NCBI GenBank assembly: GCA_964429655.1
Contig: CAYSCZ010000001.1
Location: 62,001-126,000, forward strand
Reading direction: 5' to 3'
DNA from: CAYSCZ01 sp964429655
Lineage (GTDB): Bacteria > Bacteroidota > Bacteroidia > Cytophagales > Cyclobacteriaceae
Length of the DNA stretch: 64,000 nt
Shown: one piece after another, positions 27,637-35,539 of the stretch
Layout: each line of letters opens with the position of its first letter
Numbering within the stretch: position 1 is the stretch's first letter
Notes under the pieces: model-generated
The model's database searches: none
The model's input: only the letters and a program-made list of their open reading frames with translations
Told to the model about the DNA's origin: nothing
Program-made: the position numbers and the translations under genes

Positions 27637-28308
27637 ATGGATAAATACCGCAATAAAGCATTTGTTGGCATAATTCTAGTACTTATAGGAATTGTACTTT
27701 TATTAGATAATTTTGGCCTGCTTCCTTTCTTTTTACCCGATTATTTATTCACCTGGGAAGCCCTATTGATCTTGATTGGGCTGGTAAGCTTCTTGTCAGG
27801 AAGGATTACCCAGGCAATAATTTTAATACTTGTAGGTGTGGTATTCTTATTTACTGATTATCTGGACATTCGCTTCTGGGATCTTTGGCCAATCCTCCTG
27901 ATAATTATTGGGGCATCTTTTTTTATCCGCTATAGAAAATCTAGTGATGTCGATTTTTCAGCGCTTAGTCAGGATGAATTGCTGGAAGACACTGCCGTCT
28001 TTGGAGGAACGAACAAAACTTTTAAAGCAGAAAATTTTAAAGGAGGAAAGATCACTGCATTATTTGGCGGTTCAAATATCGATTTGAGGAATTGTCAACT
28101 TGCGGTTGGAGTATCAAAGGTTGATGCATTGGTGGTTTTTAGCGGTTCAAAATTGTACCTGCCTGATACATGGAATGTCAAAATTAATGCCACACCTATT
28201 TTTGGAGGGATTGATGATAAAAGAGATAGTAATGCAGGGCAGGACGAATCAGGCACTTTAATAATAACCGGTTTAGTCTTGTTTGGAGGAATAGAAATTC
28301 TTTCCTGA
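27637..28308 (+). CDS. LiaF-like membrane protein
   Basis: 223 residues: an N-terminal membrane domain with about four hydrophobic segments (residues ~8-110, LiaI/LiaF-like), then a soluble beta-helix-like C-terminal domain with repeating FGGxxxx units (AVFGGTNKTF, ALFGGSNIDLRN, VFSGSKLYLP, PIFGGIDDKR, VLFGGIEIL). In Firmicutes such proteins modulate envelope-stress kinases; no LiaRS-type system is adjacent here. The neighbouring signalling cassette begins about 180 bases downstream, so a link is possible but unproven. Confidence 0.85.
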   Translation: MDKYRNKAFVGIILVLIGIVLLLDNFGLLPFFLPDYLFTWEALLILIGLVSFLSGRITQAIILILVGVVFLFTDYLDIRFWDLWPILLIIIGASFFIRYRKSSDVDFSALSQDELLEDTAVFGGTNKTFKAENFKGGKITALFGGSNIDLRNCQLAVGVSKVDALVVFSGSKLYLPDTWNVKINATPIFGGIDDKRDSNAGQDESGTLIITGLVLFGGIEILS

Positions 28309-28365
28309 CCCCGATTTTGATATTATCCCACCAATAATTAATTCTGAAATAGCAGCCGGATATAT

Positions 28366-28398
28366 TTTGATCAGTCACAATAAACACATGTAGTTTAA
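28366..28398 (+). promoter_or_regulatory. Weak promoter candidate for the PstS-CheA cassette
   Basis: TTTG at 28366-28369, 21-base spacer, TAGTTTAA at 28391-28398 (one mismatch to TAnnTTTG). It would start transcription about 80 bases upstream of the PstS-like gene. The surrounding 28309-28484 gap is AT-rich and holds nothing else I can identify. Confidence 0.3.
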
Positions 28399-28484
28399 TC
28401 TCAATTAATTAATACTTCATGTACAATTAACACCGATGCAATTATTTATTATTTTTTTTGTGGTTGAATCAAACTTGTTTTATT

Positions 28485-29408
28485 ATGGGTATTAATCAGC
28501 AGCTAGTACTTAAATTTTTAATGGTTATTGCAGTATTGTTCTTTTATTCCTGTTCAGGAAAAAAAGAGAAAGAACCGGCAGTGGATGCCCGGTTGCTAAA
28601 GATTGATGGATCCAGTACAGTCTATCCGATCACAGCAGGAATTATCGAAAGGTATAAGCAAGAATTTGACAATCTTAGGTTTGACATTGCGGTATCAGGA
28701 ACTGGTGGAGGGTTTAAGAAATTCATCCAGAAAGAGACAGATATAAACAATGCTTCCAGGTTTATAAAAGATGCGGAAGAAGAGCTCTGTGAAAATAATG
28801 GAATTGCATACACTGAATATGAGATTGCTTATGATGGTATAGCCATTGTTATCAATCAGGAGAATGACTGGGTTGACAACCTTACGGTTGAAGAATTAAC
28901 CAGCATCTGGGTTACCGATGGAGCAACGAATTGGTCCGATATCAAATCGGGATGGCCCGAAGAACCTATTAAACTTTACGGTCCTGGCGATGAATCCGGT
29001 ACCCACGATTATTTTATAAGTGCAATTATACCAGATACTTTATCCATGCGGGATGATTATGTTAAAAGTGAAAATGATAATTTATTAGTTACTGGCATTT
29101 CAAATAATAAGAATTCCCTTGGGTATTTTGGATTAGCTTATTTTGAAAAAAACAAAGATAAAATAAAACTTGTACCCATTGACAATGGAAATGGCCCTGT
29201 ATTACCAACACCCGAAACAGTTGGTTCTGGAAAGTATCAACCTTTAGCAAGACCACTGTTTATTTATGTGAATGATGATTTTGGAAATAGTGAAGACGGG
29301 AAAACGTTTATTAACTTCTATTTTCAAAATGCAGGTGAAATAGCAAATCGGGTTGGTTACGTGTCATTACCGCCTAATAATTATCAAAGTTATATGTCGT
29401 CCTTATAA
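28485..29408 (+). CDS. PstS-like substrate-binding lipoprotein
   Basis: About 307 residues from the ATG at 28485, which gives a lipoprotein signal ending FFYSC. The PBP-like domain carries the PstS signatures: IDGSSTVYPIT (P-loop type anion-binding start), SGTGGGFKKF, and DESGTHDYF. These match the phosphate-binding PstS family, but no PstA, PstB or PstC gene is near. The stop is 18 bases before the membrane kinase gene, so it is likely to be a ligand sensor for that kinase and not a transport component. That role is inference; phosphate as the ligand is suggested by the family only. Confidence 0.88.
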   Translation: MGINQQLVLKFLMVIAVLFFYSCSGKKEKEPAVDARLLKIDGSSTVYPITAGIIERYKQEFDNLRFDIAVSGTGGGFKKFIQKETDINNASRFIKDAEEELCENNGIAYTEYEIAYDGIAIVINQENDWVDNLTVEELTSIWVTDGATNWSDIKSGWPEEPIKLYGPGDESGTHDYFISAIIPDTLSMRDDYVKSENDNLLVTGISNNKNSLGYFGLAYFEKNKDKIKLVPIDNGNGPVLPTPETVGSGKYQPLARPLFIYVNDDFGNSEDGKTFINFYFQNAGEIANRVGYVSLPPNNYQSYMSSL

Positions 29409-29426
29409 AATTCTCATAACACGAGT

Positions 29427-31559
29427 ATGAAGAACCTATCTAAAACCTATATTCTGGCCCTCTCCATTATTGCATTGGTTATTACAGCGAGTCAATATTT
29501 AGTCCAGCGGTCAATTGCTACAAATAGTTATGACTCAAGGACGATAAATATATCAGGCAGGCAAAGCATGTTATCTCAAAGAATTTCTAAAGCAGCTTTG
29601 GCGTTAGAAAAAGCCGAAAACGAAGATGAATTTCAATACAGAAAAAATGAACTCCAGGATGCAGCAGACTTATGGGAAAAGTCACACAATGCACTTCAGT
29701 ATGGAAGCGATGAAATGCAACTTGATGATGTAAATAACTCAGAACAAACTTTTTTATATTTTCTTGATCTTGAGCCACACTATATTACCATCAAGGAAGC
29801 CATTAAGAATATTTCTGACTTAGACTATGAGGATAAAGACTCAAGGGCCTTCCGCAGAAGCATAGATAAGATTATGTCTAGTGAGGACGATTATCTTAGG
29901 TTAATGACTAACATTACCTTTGATTATGATAATGAATCTGTTGAGCGACTAAATAAACTAGCCATCACTGAATACATTCTATATGCAATTGCCTTATTTC
30001 TACTTTTTATTGAAGCGATACTTATTTTCAGGCCGGCAATCAAACGAATCAATGATTACACACAAAAGCTGATCAAGCAGGAAGAGTCCATAAAAAAGGC
30101 ACTGCAAGAAACACAAAAAGAGAAAGCCAAGGTTGAGTACTTAAATACTCAAGCGGAGACTGTTTTTACCAATGTGGATCAGGGTATATTTCTTATGGAT
30201 GAACGATACAACATCAGTGACCTTCACTCCAAAGCGCTAGAAGAAATATTTGAGAAAAAAGATCTCTCCGGTACTAATTTCATATCCCTGCTAAGGCCCA
30301 GGCTTGTGCAAAGGGACCAGGAAGCATTAGAAATGTTTGTAAAGCATCTCTTCAATATGAATATTGAAGAGGATGTCCTGGAGGATCTTAACCCGGTAGA
30401 ACAAGTCCAGATATTTTCTGATAATCAAGGAGAGGCGTCTATTCATTCAAGATATATTCGAATTCGATTTTCAAGAATTCGGGATAAAGAGAAGATATAC
30501 AGTATTCTAGTCACTGTAACTGACGAAACTGTAGAAGTATTGATGAAAAAAGAAATCGAAGAAACCCAGGAAAGAAATAAAAGAGAGGCAGAACAGTTAT
30601 TGAGTATATTGAAGGTTGAGCCTTTGGTGTTAAAAGAATTTTTAGAGAACACAAAAGCAGCCCTGAACAATATCTCATTAAAATACGAAAATGATAAATC
30701 CCAGGATTTCAGAGAACTAATAAACTTTACATTCAATACAATTCACAATCTCAAAGGCAACGCTTTATTAATTGACCTACAATTATTGGCTGATAAATTT
30801 CATGATATAGAGGGTACCATCACTGAATTAAAGGATAAGCAGGAAATAGTCGGTAATAACTTCCTTAAAATATTGTATGAAATTAGTGAAGTAACATCCA
30901 TTGTAAATAACATGCAGCGCATGTTTGTTAGAATTGCCGAAGTTAATAAGACAGTTTCAGAGGATGGCAGGGTTTCATCAAACCAGCTATTTGTTAATTC
31001 ACTGGAAAAAGGGTTAAGAAGAATGAATGACGAAACCGGCAAGGATGTAAAACTTCAGTTCGCTGACAACGGTGTCTCAATTCCCGAAAGATTTAAATTA
31101 TCTGTAAAAGATATCTCTATTCAGTTAATCAGAAATTCACTGGCTCATGGTATCGAAACTGCCGATGAGCGAAAAAAGGTGGGTAAGACTGCCTCTTCCA
31201 CCATCTCAATTAATGTAAATGAAGATAAAGACAATTTATATCTAACTTATCAGGATGATGGACAAGGACTTGACTTTGACAGAATAGGAAATAAAGCGCT
31301 TGAAAATAGAATCGTTACCGAAGAAGAATTATCATTAATGTCCGACGATGATAAGGCATTGTTAATATTTAGTGATGGATTTAGTACTGCGAAAGTTGTT
31401 GATCAATATTCAGGAAGAGGTCAGGGTATGAGTTTGATCAAACAAATAGTCGAAAAGTATAATGGCAAATTCACGGTTACTACCAAGAAAGGAAAGCAAT
31501 TTAAAATTGATATTACATTACCACTTGAAACACAACCTCAATTAACTGAAGCTTTATAA
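29427..31559 (+). CDS. Membrane CheA-like histidine kinase with PilJ-type sensor
   Basis: 710 residues. Transmembrane helices at about 7-24 and 181-203 enclose a periplasmic helical region whose start, NISGRQSMLSQRI (41-53), is the PilJ/type IV pili chemotaxis transducer signature. A coiled coil (210-245) and a PAS-like segment (245-370) follow. The kinase part is CheA-like: an HPt-type helix with H440 in TIHNLKGNA, the ATPase N-box QLIRNSLAHGIE (N570, H574), G1 DDGQGLDFD (610-618) and G2 YSGRGQGMS. No CheW-like regulatory domain follows. The gene overlaps the CheY-like gene by one base. It probably autophosphorylates H440 and passes the phosphate to that regulator. Confidence 0.9.
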   Translation: MKNLSKTYILALSIIALVITASQYLVQRSIATNSYDSRTINISGRQSMLSQRISKAALALEKAENEDEFQYRKNELQDAADLWEKSHNALQYGSDEMQLDDVNNSEQTFLYFLDLEPHYITIKEAIKNISDLDYEDKDSRAFRRSIDKIMSSEDDYLRLMTNITFDYDNESVERLNKLAITEYILYAIALFLLFIEAILIFRPAIKRINDYTQKLIKQEESIKKALQETQKEKAKVEYLNTQAETVFTNVDQGIFLMDERYNISDLHSKALEEIFEKKDLSGTNFISLLRPRLVQRDQEALEMFVKHLFNMNIEEDVLEDLNPVEQVQIFSDNQGEASIHSRYIRIRFSRIRDKEKIYSILVTVTDETVEVLMKKEIEETQERNKREAEQLLSILKVEPLVLKEFLENTKAALNNISLKYENDKSQDFRELINFTFNTIHNLKGNALLIDLQLLADKFHDIEGTITELKDKQEIVGNNFLKILYEISEVTSIVNNMQRMFVRIAEVNKTVSEDGRVSSNQLFVNSLEKGLRRMNDETGKDVKLQFADNGVSIPERFKLSVKDISIQLIRNSLAHGIETADERKKVGKTASSTISINVNEDKDNLYLTYQDDGQGLDFDRIGNKALENRIVTEEELSLMSDDDKALLIFSDGFSTAKVVDQYSGRGQGMSLIKQIVEKYNGKFTVTTKKGKQFKIDITLPLETQPQLTEAL

Positions 31560-31921
31560 TGAAATTATTAATTGTTGACGATTCCTCTATTATGAGGAGA
31601 ACCATTGAAAAACATCTTAAGAATTATGATCTTGAGATAATTGGTACCGCTAAAAATGGAGTGGAAGCCATTGAAATATTAAAAGAAAAGAAGCCAGATG
31701 TAGTCACACTGGATATCACTATGCCTGAAATGGATGGTTTGACATGCCTTGAGGAGATAATGAAAATTGCTCCGGAAACAAAAGTAATGATCATAACAGC
31801 TCTATCCGATAAGCTTACCGGCCTTAAAGCATTGGATAAAGGTGCCGGTAGATGCCTTAACAAACCGGTGAATGAAGAAAATTTGAAGGATGCCTTTGAT
31901 AAATTATTAAATAGAAATTAA
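31559..31921 (+). CDS. CheY-like response regulator, receiver domain only
   Basis: 120 residues, a single receiver domain. Acidic pocket D7 and D8 (LLIVDDSS), phosphoacceptor D52 (TLDITMPEMDG), T80 and K102 (CLNKPV) are all in place. There is no output domain. Its start codon overlaps the kinase stop (TAATG), so it is the obvious partner. It is followed 38 bases later by a CheX-like phosphatase. Confidence 0.95.
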   Translation: MKLLIVDDSSIMRRTIEKHLKNYDLEIIGTAKNGVEAIEILKEKKPDVVTLDITMPEMDGLTCLEEIMKIAPETKVMIITALSDKLTGLKALDKGAGRCLNKPVNEENLKDAFDKLLNRN

Positions 31922-31959
31922 AAAACATATCTTTATTAACGCATTAATTCAATAAACTC

Positions 31960-32424
31960 ATGGATAAAAAAGAAGAATTCGAAGCAACCTGTGCAGTATT
32001 TATCGACTCAGTCAATAATTACTTCACAGAGCTAACAAATAATCCCTCAAAAACAGGTGTTCCTTATTTGAAAGATCAAAATGAACTTTTACTTAATGAT
32101 TATACTGGCATGATTGGTATCTCCGGAAGTAGAAAAGGGTTCATTTATATTTCAGGAAACAGGGGGTTATATACAGACCTAATTAAAAGATTTATTGGAT
32201 TAGAAGAGGCCACAACAGAAGATATCTTAGATATGGCAGGTGAATTATCAAACGTTGTGGCGGGTAATTTGAGAGAAACTTATGGAAGCAATTTCATGAT
32301 ATCCGTTCCGATAGTATTTGAAGGAAGCCCTGACAAACTAAAGTTTCCAAGTTCTGTAACACCATACGTAATTCCAATTGTTTGGAATGAACAAAAAGCA
32401 AACGTAGTTATTGGTTTGGAATAG
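31960..32424 (+). CDS. CheX-like phosphatase
   Basis: 154 residues. The helix GELSNVVAGNL carries the CheC/CheX/FliY catalytic ExxN pattern (E95, N98) used to dephosphorylate CheY-P. The central FIYISGNRGLYTDLIKRFI and preceding GMIGISGSRKG fit the CheX fold. It lies directly after the CheY-like gene, so CheY-P of this cassette is the likely substrate. Cytoplasmic. Confidence 0.87.
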   Translation: MDKKEEFEATCAVFIDSVNNYFTELTNNPSKTGVPYLKDQNELLLNDYTGMIGISGSRKGFIYISGNRGLYTDLIKRFIGLEEATTEDILDMAGELSNVVAGNLRETYGSNFMISVPIVFEGSPDKLKFPSSVTPYVIPIVWNEQKANVVIGLE

Positions 32425-32501
32425 ATTTTCAAATCGATATTTCTACATTAATTTGGTGGTAGTTATCTAATCTTTTAAAAACTTTTTATAACCAGCTGGA
32501 T

Positions 32502-33305
32502 ATGTTACCATCACTTATATCGGAATCAGGTAAGGATAAAGGATTTAAAAGTAATTTACGGGATGAATCTTTGGTAAATTACTTTTCCTCTTTCCCGGAA
32601 GAAAGTCTAATAAAAAAATTCTTTAAGAATGCGTTTATAATCAACCGGCCCATGAGTGGTGTCGGTGGAGATGGTTATTGGCTTTACTACGAAGAAGACG
32701 TAGGGTTGGTATATGTGATCGTTTATGATTGCATGGGACATGGACGTCTGGCAAGTATTATGACCAGAATATACTTAAATGCTATTAAGGAAGTAGTAGA
32801 AACCAAAAAAGTAAGGGACCCAGCAGAAATACTTACTGAAATACATGCCACCATAGGTAGAAATTTTAAAGATAAACAAGACAAGCAAGTGGGAAGCGGG
32901 GCAGATATGGGTGTATTAAAATTTGACACTAATAATAGAAAAGTTTTGTTTGCTGGGGCTAAAATGGATCTGGTCCACATATCAGGCAACATGGTAAACC
33001 GAATAAAAGCAGATAAAAAGCAACTGGGTGTTTTATTCGACTACAAACATGATTACCACACCAATGATATTGCAATACCGGAAACCAAAACCTCAAATTT
33101 TTATTTGTTTAGTGATGGTGTTACGGATCTAATCGGTGGGCCGAATGATAAAAAACTAAAATTTTCAAACCTTCTTGAAATATTAAAAGGAGTCCAAAAA
33201 TCACCAATAGAGGGTCAGAAACAAGCTATTGAAAAAGAATTCAATAATTGGGCAGGACATAACTCCCAGTTAGACGATCTTTTGATGATAGGCATCTCTT
33301 TTTGA
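32502..33305 (+). CDS. SpoIIE-type PP2C serine phosphatase
   Basis: 267 residues with no membrane segment or sensor domain. Metal-binding motifs of the SpoIIE/RsbU PP2C family are visible: GVGGDGYW (D57), YDCMGHG (D76, GHG 79-81), LFSDGVTDL, and a final DDLLMIGISF. Such enzymes usually dephosphorylate STAS-domain proteins. It is the last gene of the PstS-CheA-CheY-CheX series, starting 77 bases after the CheX stop, and has no STAS gene beside it. The receiver may control it directly; this is inference. Confidence 0.88.
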   Translation: MLPSLISESGKDKGFKSNLRDESLVNYFSSFPEESLIKKFFKNAFIINRPMSGVGGDGYWLYYEEDVGLVYVIVYDCMGHGRLASIMTRIYLNAIKEVVETKKVRDPAEILTEIHATIGRNFKDKQDKQVGSGADMGVLKFDTNNRKVLFAGAKMDLVHISGNMVNRIKADKKQLGVLFDYKHDYHTNDIAIPETKTSNFYLFSDGVTDLIGGPNDKKLKFSNLLEILKGVQKSPIEGQKQAIEKEFNNWAGHNSQLDDLLMIGISF

Positions 33306-33306
33306 T

Positions 33307-33585
33307 TTATTTAATCTCGATTCTCCCATCAAAGGCTACATGACCTTTGATATTTTGAGCCAGTGCACCAGGCGTTTTATACGTCCATGCGCCGTCCTTA
33401 ATAATATTTTCGCCGATTTTTATGTTAAAATAAGTTGCTGCCCCTTTCCATTGGCAAATGGTTTTAGTATCACTATCAATAAAGTATTCCTTTCTTAATG
33501 ATTCGAAGGGGAAATAATGATTACCTTCCACTTTTATTACATTTTCACTTTCGGCTAATATTTCGCCATCCCAAATTGCTTTCAT
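33307..33585 (-). CDS. DUF427 domain protein
   Basis: 92 residues, the single-domain form of DUF427: MKAIWDGEILAES at the start, FPFESLRKEYF, TICQWKGAATYFNI and AWTYKTPGALAQNIKGHVAF are the family landmarks. Small beta-rich cytoplasmic protein of unknown function. It ends one base from the stop of the convergent SpoIIE-type gene and follows the anti-sigma gene by one base on its own strand. Confidence 0.92.
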   Translation of the reverse strand: MKAIWDGEILAESENVIKVEGNHYFPFESLRKEYFIDSDTKTICQWKGAATYFNIKIGENIIKDGAWTYKTPGALAQNIKGHVAFDGRIEIK

Positions 33586-33586
33586 A

Positions 33587-34066
33587 TTATAAAATAAGTT
33601 TTTTTACACTTAAATACCTGTCAATAAGATATAATATCAGGAACCCATCGACCACCAAAAAAAATTGACCAACTTTTTTAAACCATTCTATACTGATTAA
33701 TTGATTTAAGCTTTCGTAAATATTAAATCGGATCAGGTATGTCAATTCAGGATCGGATATGTTTTTAGAGGGTATTAATAAAACAACGGTAATTGAAATA
33801 ATTGCCAGGGCAACTAATGAAATTACGGGAATGAAATAAAAGTTATCATTTTTTAATAATGCTACCTTCTTTGAAACTTTTTCTTCAAATGATTCAGATA
33901 CTTTTTTCAGCGGAACCTTTTCAAAGAACTGATCAGCTTTTTTAATTGAGGATAAAGTATTTTGTAAATTAAAATCTTCATTTATTTGCCGTCCTATACG
34001 TTCATTATCTGAATTGCTTAGAGTGCCTTCCAAATAATCGAATAACTCTTGTTCAGAAATCTTCAT
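33587..34066 (-). CDS. Membrane anti-sigma-like protein
   Basis: 159 residues. The cytoplasmic N-terminus (ISEQELFDYLEGTLSNSD) resembles the ZAS-like sigma-binding start of Bacteroidota anti-sigma proteins. A transmembrane helix lies at about 78-98 and a second hydrophobic segment at about 133-150. Its start overlaps the ECF sigma stop by 4 bases (ATGA), the usual sigma/anti-sigma coupling. Assignment rests on position and topology more than on clear motif matches. Confidence 0.8.
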   Translation of the reverse strand: MKISEQELFDYLEGTLSNSDNERIGRQINEDFNLQNTLSSIKKADQFFEKVPLKKVSESFEEKVSKKVALLKNDNFYFIPVISLVALAIISITVVLLIPSKNISDPELTYLIRFNIYESLNQLISIEWFKKVGQFFLVVDGFLILYLIDRYLSVKKLIL

Positions 34067-34620
34067 ATCAATGAATTTACCTCGTCATTTAAATTTCTTG
34101 AAATTATTTTTCCCATACGCTTGCGGGCCCTGAATAGCTTTATTTTTAGATTATTTATATCGATGCCCGTAATCGCATTAATTTCTCTCAAATCAAACGA
34201 TCTAAAATAGTACAGGTTTAATAACACTGCATCATCAGGGTTCAATTGGTTCATGGCTTCATTTACAACTTTAATGCGTTCATTTTTTTCTATAAGATTG
34301 TCACAACTGTTTTCTTCCGTTCCAACATCATAAGCTTCAGATATATCAATATGGTCATATTTTCTTTTTCTTGATGCGCTGATGGCCGTATTGATTACAA
34401 TGCGAAAAAACCAGGTTGAAAATTTTGATTCACGCTTAAATTTTTTCAGAGACTTATATGCTTTTATAAATGAGTCGTGGGCTATCTCTTCAGCATCTTC
34501 GCGATTTTTCACTACCCTGAATGCCAATGTAAAGGCGTAGTTTTTATACTTTTTCACAAGTAGAGAAAACAAGTCTTCTCTTCCATTTAATACCTTCTTT
34601 ACAATTTCGGAATCTTCCAT
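34063..34620 (-). CDS. ECF-type RNA polymerase sigma factor
   Basis: 185 residues. Region 2: NREDAEEIAHDSFIKAYKSL and FSTWFFRIVINTAISASRKR. Region 4: FDLREINAITGIDINNLKI with the terminal LFRARKRMGK. Coupled to the downstream anti-sigma gene by an ATGA overlap. Diverges from the DUF6249 gene, which may be a target, since these families often sit together in Bacteroidota. Confidence 0.95.
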   Translation of the reverse strand: MEDSEIVKKVLNGREDLFSLLVKKYKNYAFTLAFRVVKNREDAEEIAHDSFIKAYKSLKKFKRESKFSTWFFRIVINTAISASRKRKYDHIDISEAYDVGTEENSCDNLIEKNERIKVVNEAMNQLNPDDAVLLNLYYFRSFDLREINAITGIDINNLKIKLFRARKRMGKIISRNLNDEVNSLI

Positions 34621-34667
34621 GTAATTAACGGGTGAAGCTTTGACGCATAGTAAATAAGATTGGTTAC

Positions 34668-34675
34668 TACTTTTG
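34668..34675 (+). promoter_or_regulatory. Candidate -7 promoter element for the DUF6249 gene
   Basis: TACTTTTG, an exact TAnnTTTG match, about 65 bases before the DUF6249 start. The 12-mer ACTACTTTTGAA around it is identical to that at the gltB candidate promoter. A TTTG lies 25 bases upstream of it, a longer gap than the consensus. Confidence 0.4.
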
Positions 34676-34738
34676 AAATGATGTAACCTAAATCAGTTCG
34701 CGCTAGTCAAAGTGTTGAAATCAAATTAATTAAAAATT

Positions 34739-35071
34739 ATGGCGGAAGATATAATTGTACCGGTAGTAATGTTTATAAGCATCGCAATCGTAGTGATTTT
34801 CATAAGAAAATTTGTAAATGAAGAGCGCAAACTACTGTTAGAGAAAGATAAATCAGCTGATCTTTTCAGAAAGGAAGGTAGTAAATATGGACCTCTTCGT
34901 TTTGGACTGCTATTCATAGGCGGGGGTGTTGGTTTATTAATTGGAGGTATTCTTTCAGAAATAACATCCATTCATGAAGAGACCGCCTATTTTTCCATGC
35001 TTTTCATCTTTGGAGGATTAGGACTTTTCATCTCCCATAAAATGGAGAACAAAAGAAAAGATGAAATATGA
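34739..35071 (+). CDS. DUF6249-like membrane protein
   Basis: 110 residues with three hydrophobic segments: an N-terminal helix (PVVMFISIAIVVIFI), GLLFIGGGVGLLIGGIL, and YFSMLFIFGGLGLFISH. A charged loop between the first two is rich in Lys and Glu. The pattern fits DUF6249, small membrane proteins often found next to ECF sigma loci in Bacteroidota. Divergent from the ECF sigma gene at 34620. Function unknown. Confidence 0.8.
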   Translation: MAEDIIVPVVMFISIAIVVIFIRKFVNEERKLLLEKDKSADLFRKEGSKYGPLRFGLLFIGGGVGLLIGGILSEITSIHEETAYFSMLFIFGGLGLFISHKMENKRKDEI

Positions 35072-35113
35072 TAGGATAATTCTAACCTTATTATTTGACT
35101 GACATGTGCTTAA

Positions 35114-35521
35114 TTGAACCCTACTGCAAAAATTATTGCTAATAGCAAGGACATTAAAAACGTTATGAAGATGAACCGGATCGGCACATCTAAAGTTATT
35201 AACACGGAATACATTGGAGGGATAAGGATGGTTTCAGAAATGATTAACCCCACAGCGACGGATTTTTTTGAAGAGATAAGAAAATCAGGAGAAGACCTTA
35301 CTTTGTAAAAAATAAAAATAGCTGACCGATTTGTAGGGCAAAAAGTCACCGATATCAATCTCAAAAAATTCGAACATACATTGCTCATAGCATTGAAAGA
35401 AAGCCATAGTTGGGCTTATCACCCCAATGAAGAACATCTATTAAAGAAGGATACCAAATTGGTGTTACTAACCAATCCAGAAGATAAAAAATTATTCGCG
35501 CATCAAATTTCGAAATCATAA
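35114..35521 (+). pseudogene. Relic of a potassium channel RCK domain
   Basis: In one frame the translation reads LNPTAKIIANSKDIKNV, RIGTSKVINTEYIGGIRMVS, then a TAA at 35306, then KIKIADRFVGQKVTDINL and KDTKLVLLTNPEDKK. This is the C-terminal part of a TrkA-N plus TrkA-C (RCK) domain of the kind fused to two-helix potassium channels. The pore region and the N-terminal half of the RCK domain are missing, a stop lies just before the fragment (35111), and one in-frame stop interrupts it. The rest of the 35072-35539 gap shows no further gene. It lies tail to tail with a CPA2 antiporter that has its own intact TrkA domains. Confidence 0.8.
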
Positions 35522-35539
35522 GATATCAGAGATAAGAAT

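Noticed and set aside
28309..28484. Extended PstS-like start at a TTG (28458)
   Set aside because: The ATG at 28485 gives a normal-length lipoprotein signal; the TTG adds polar residues before it.
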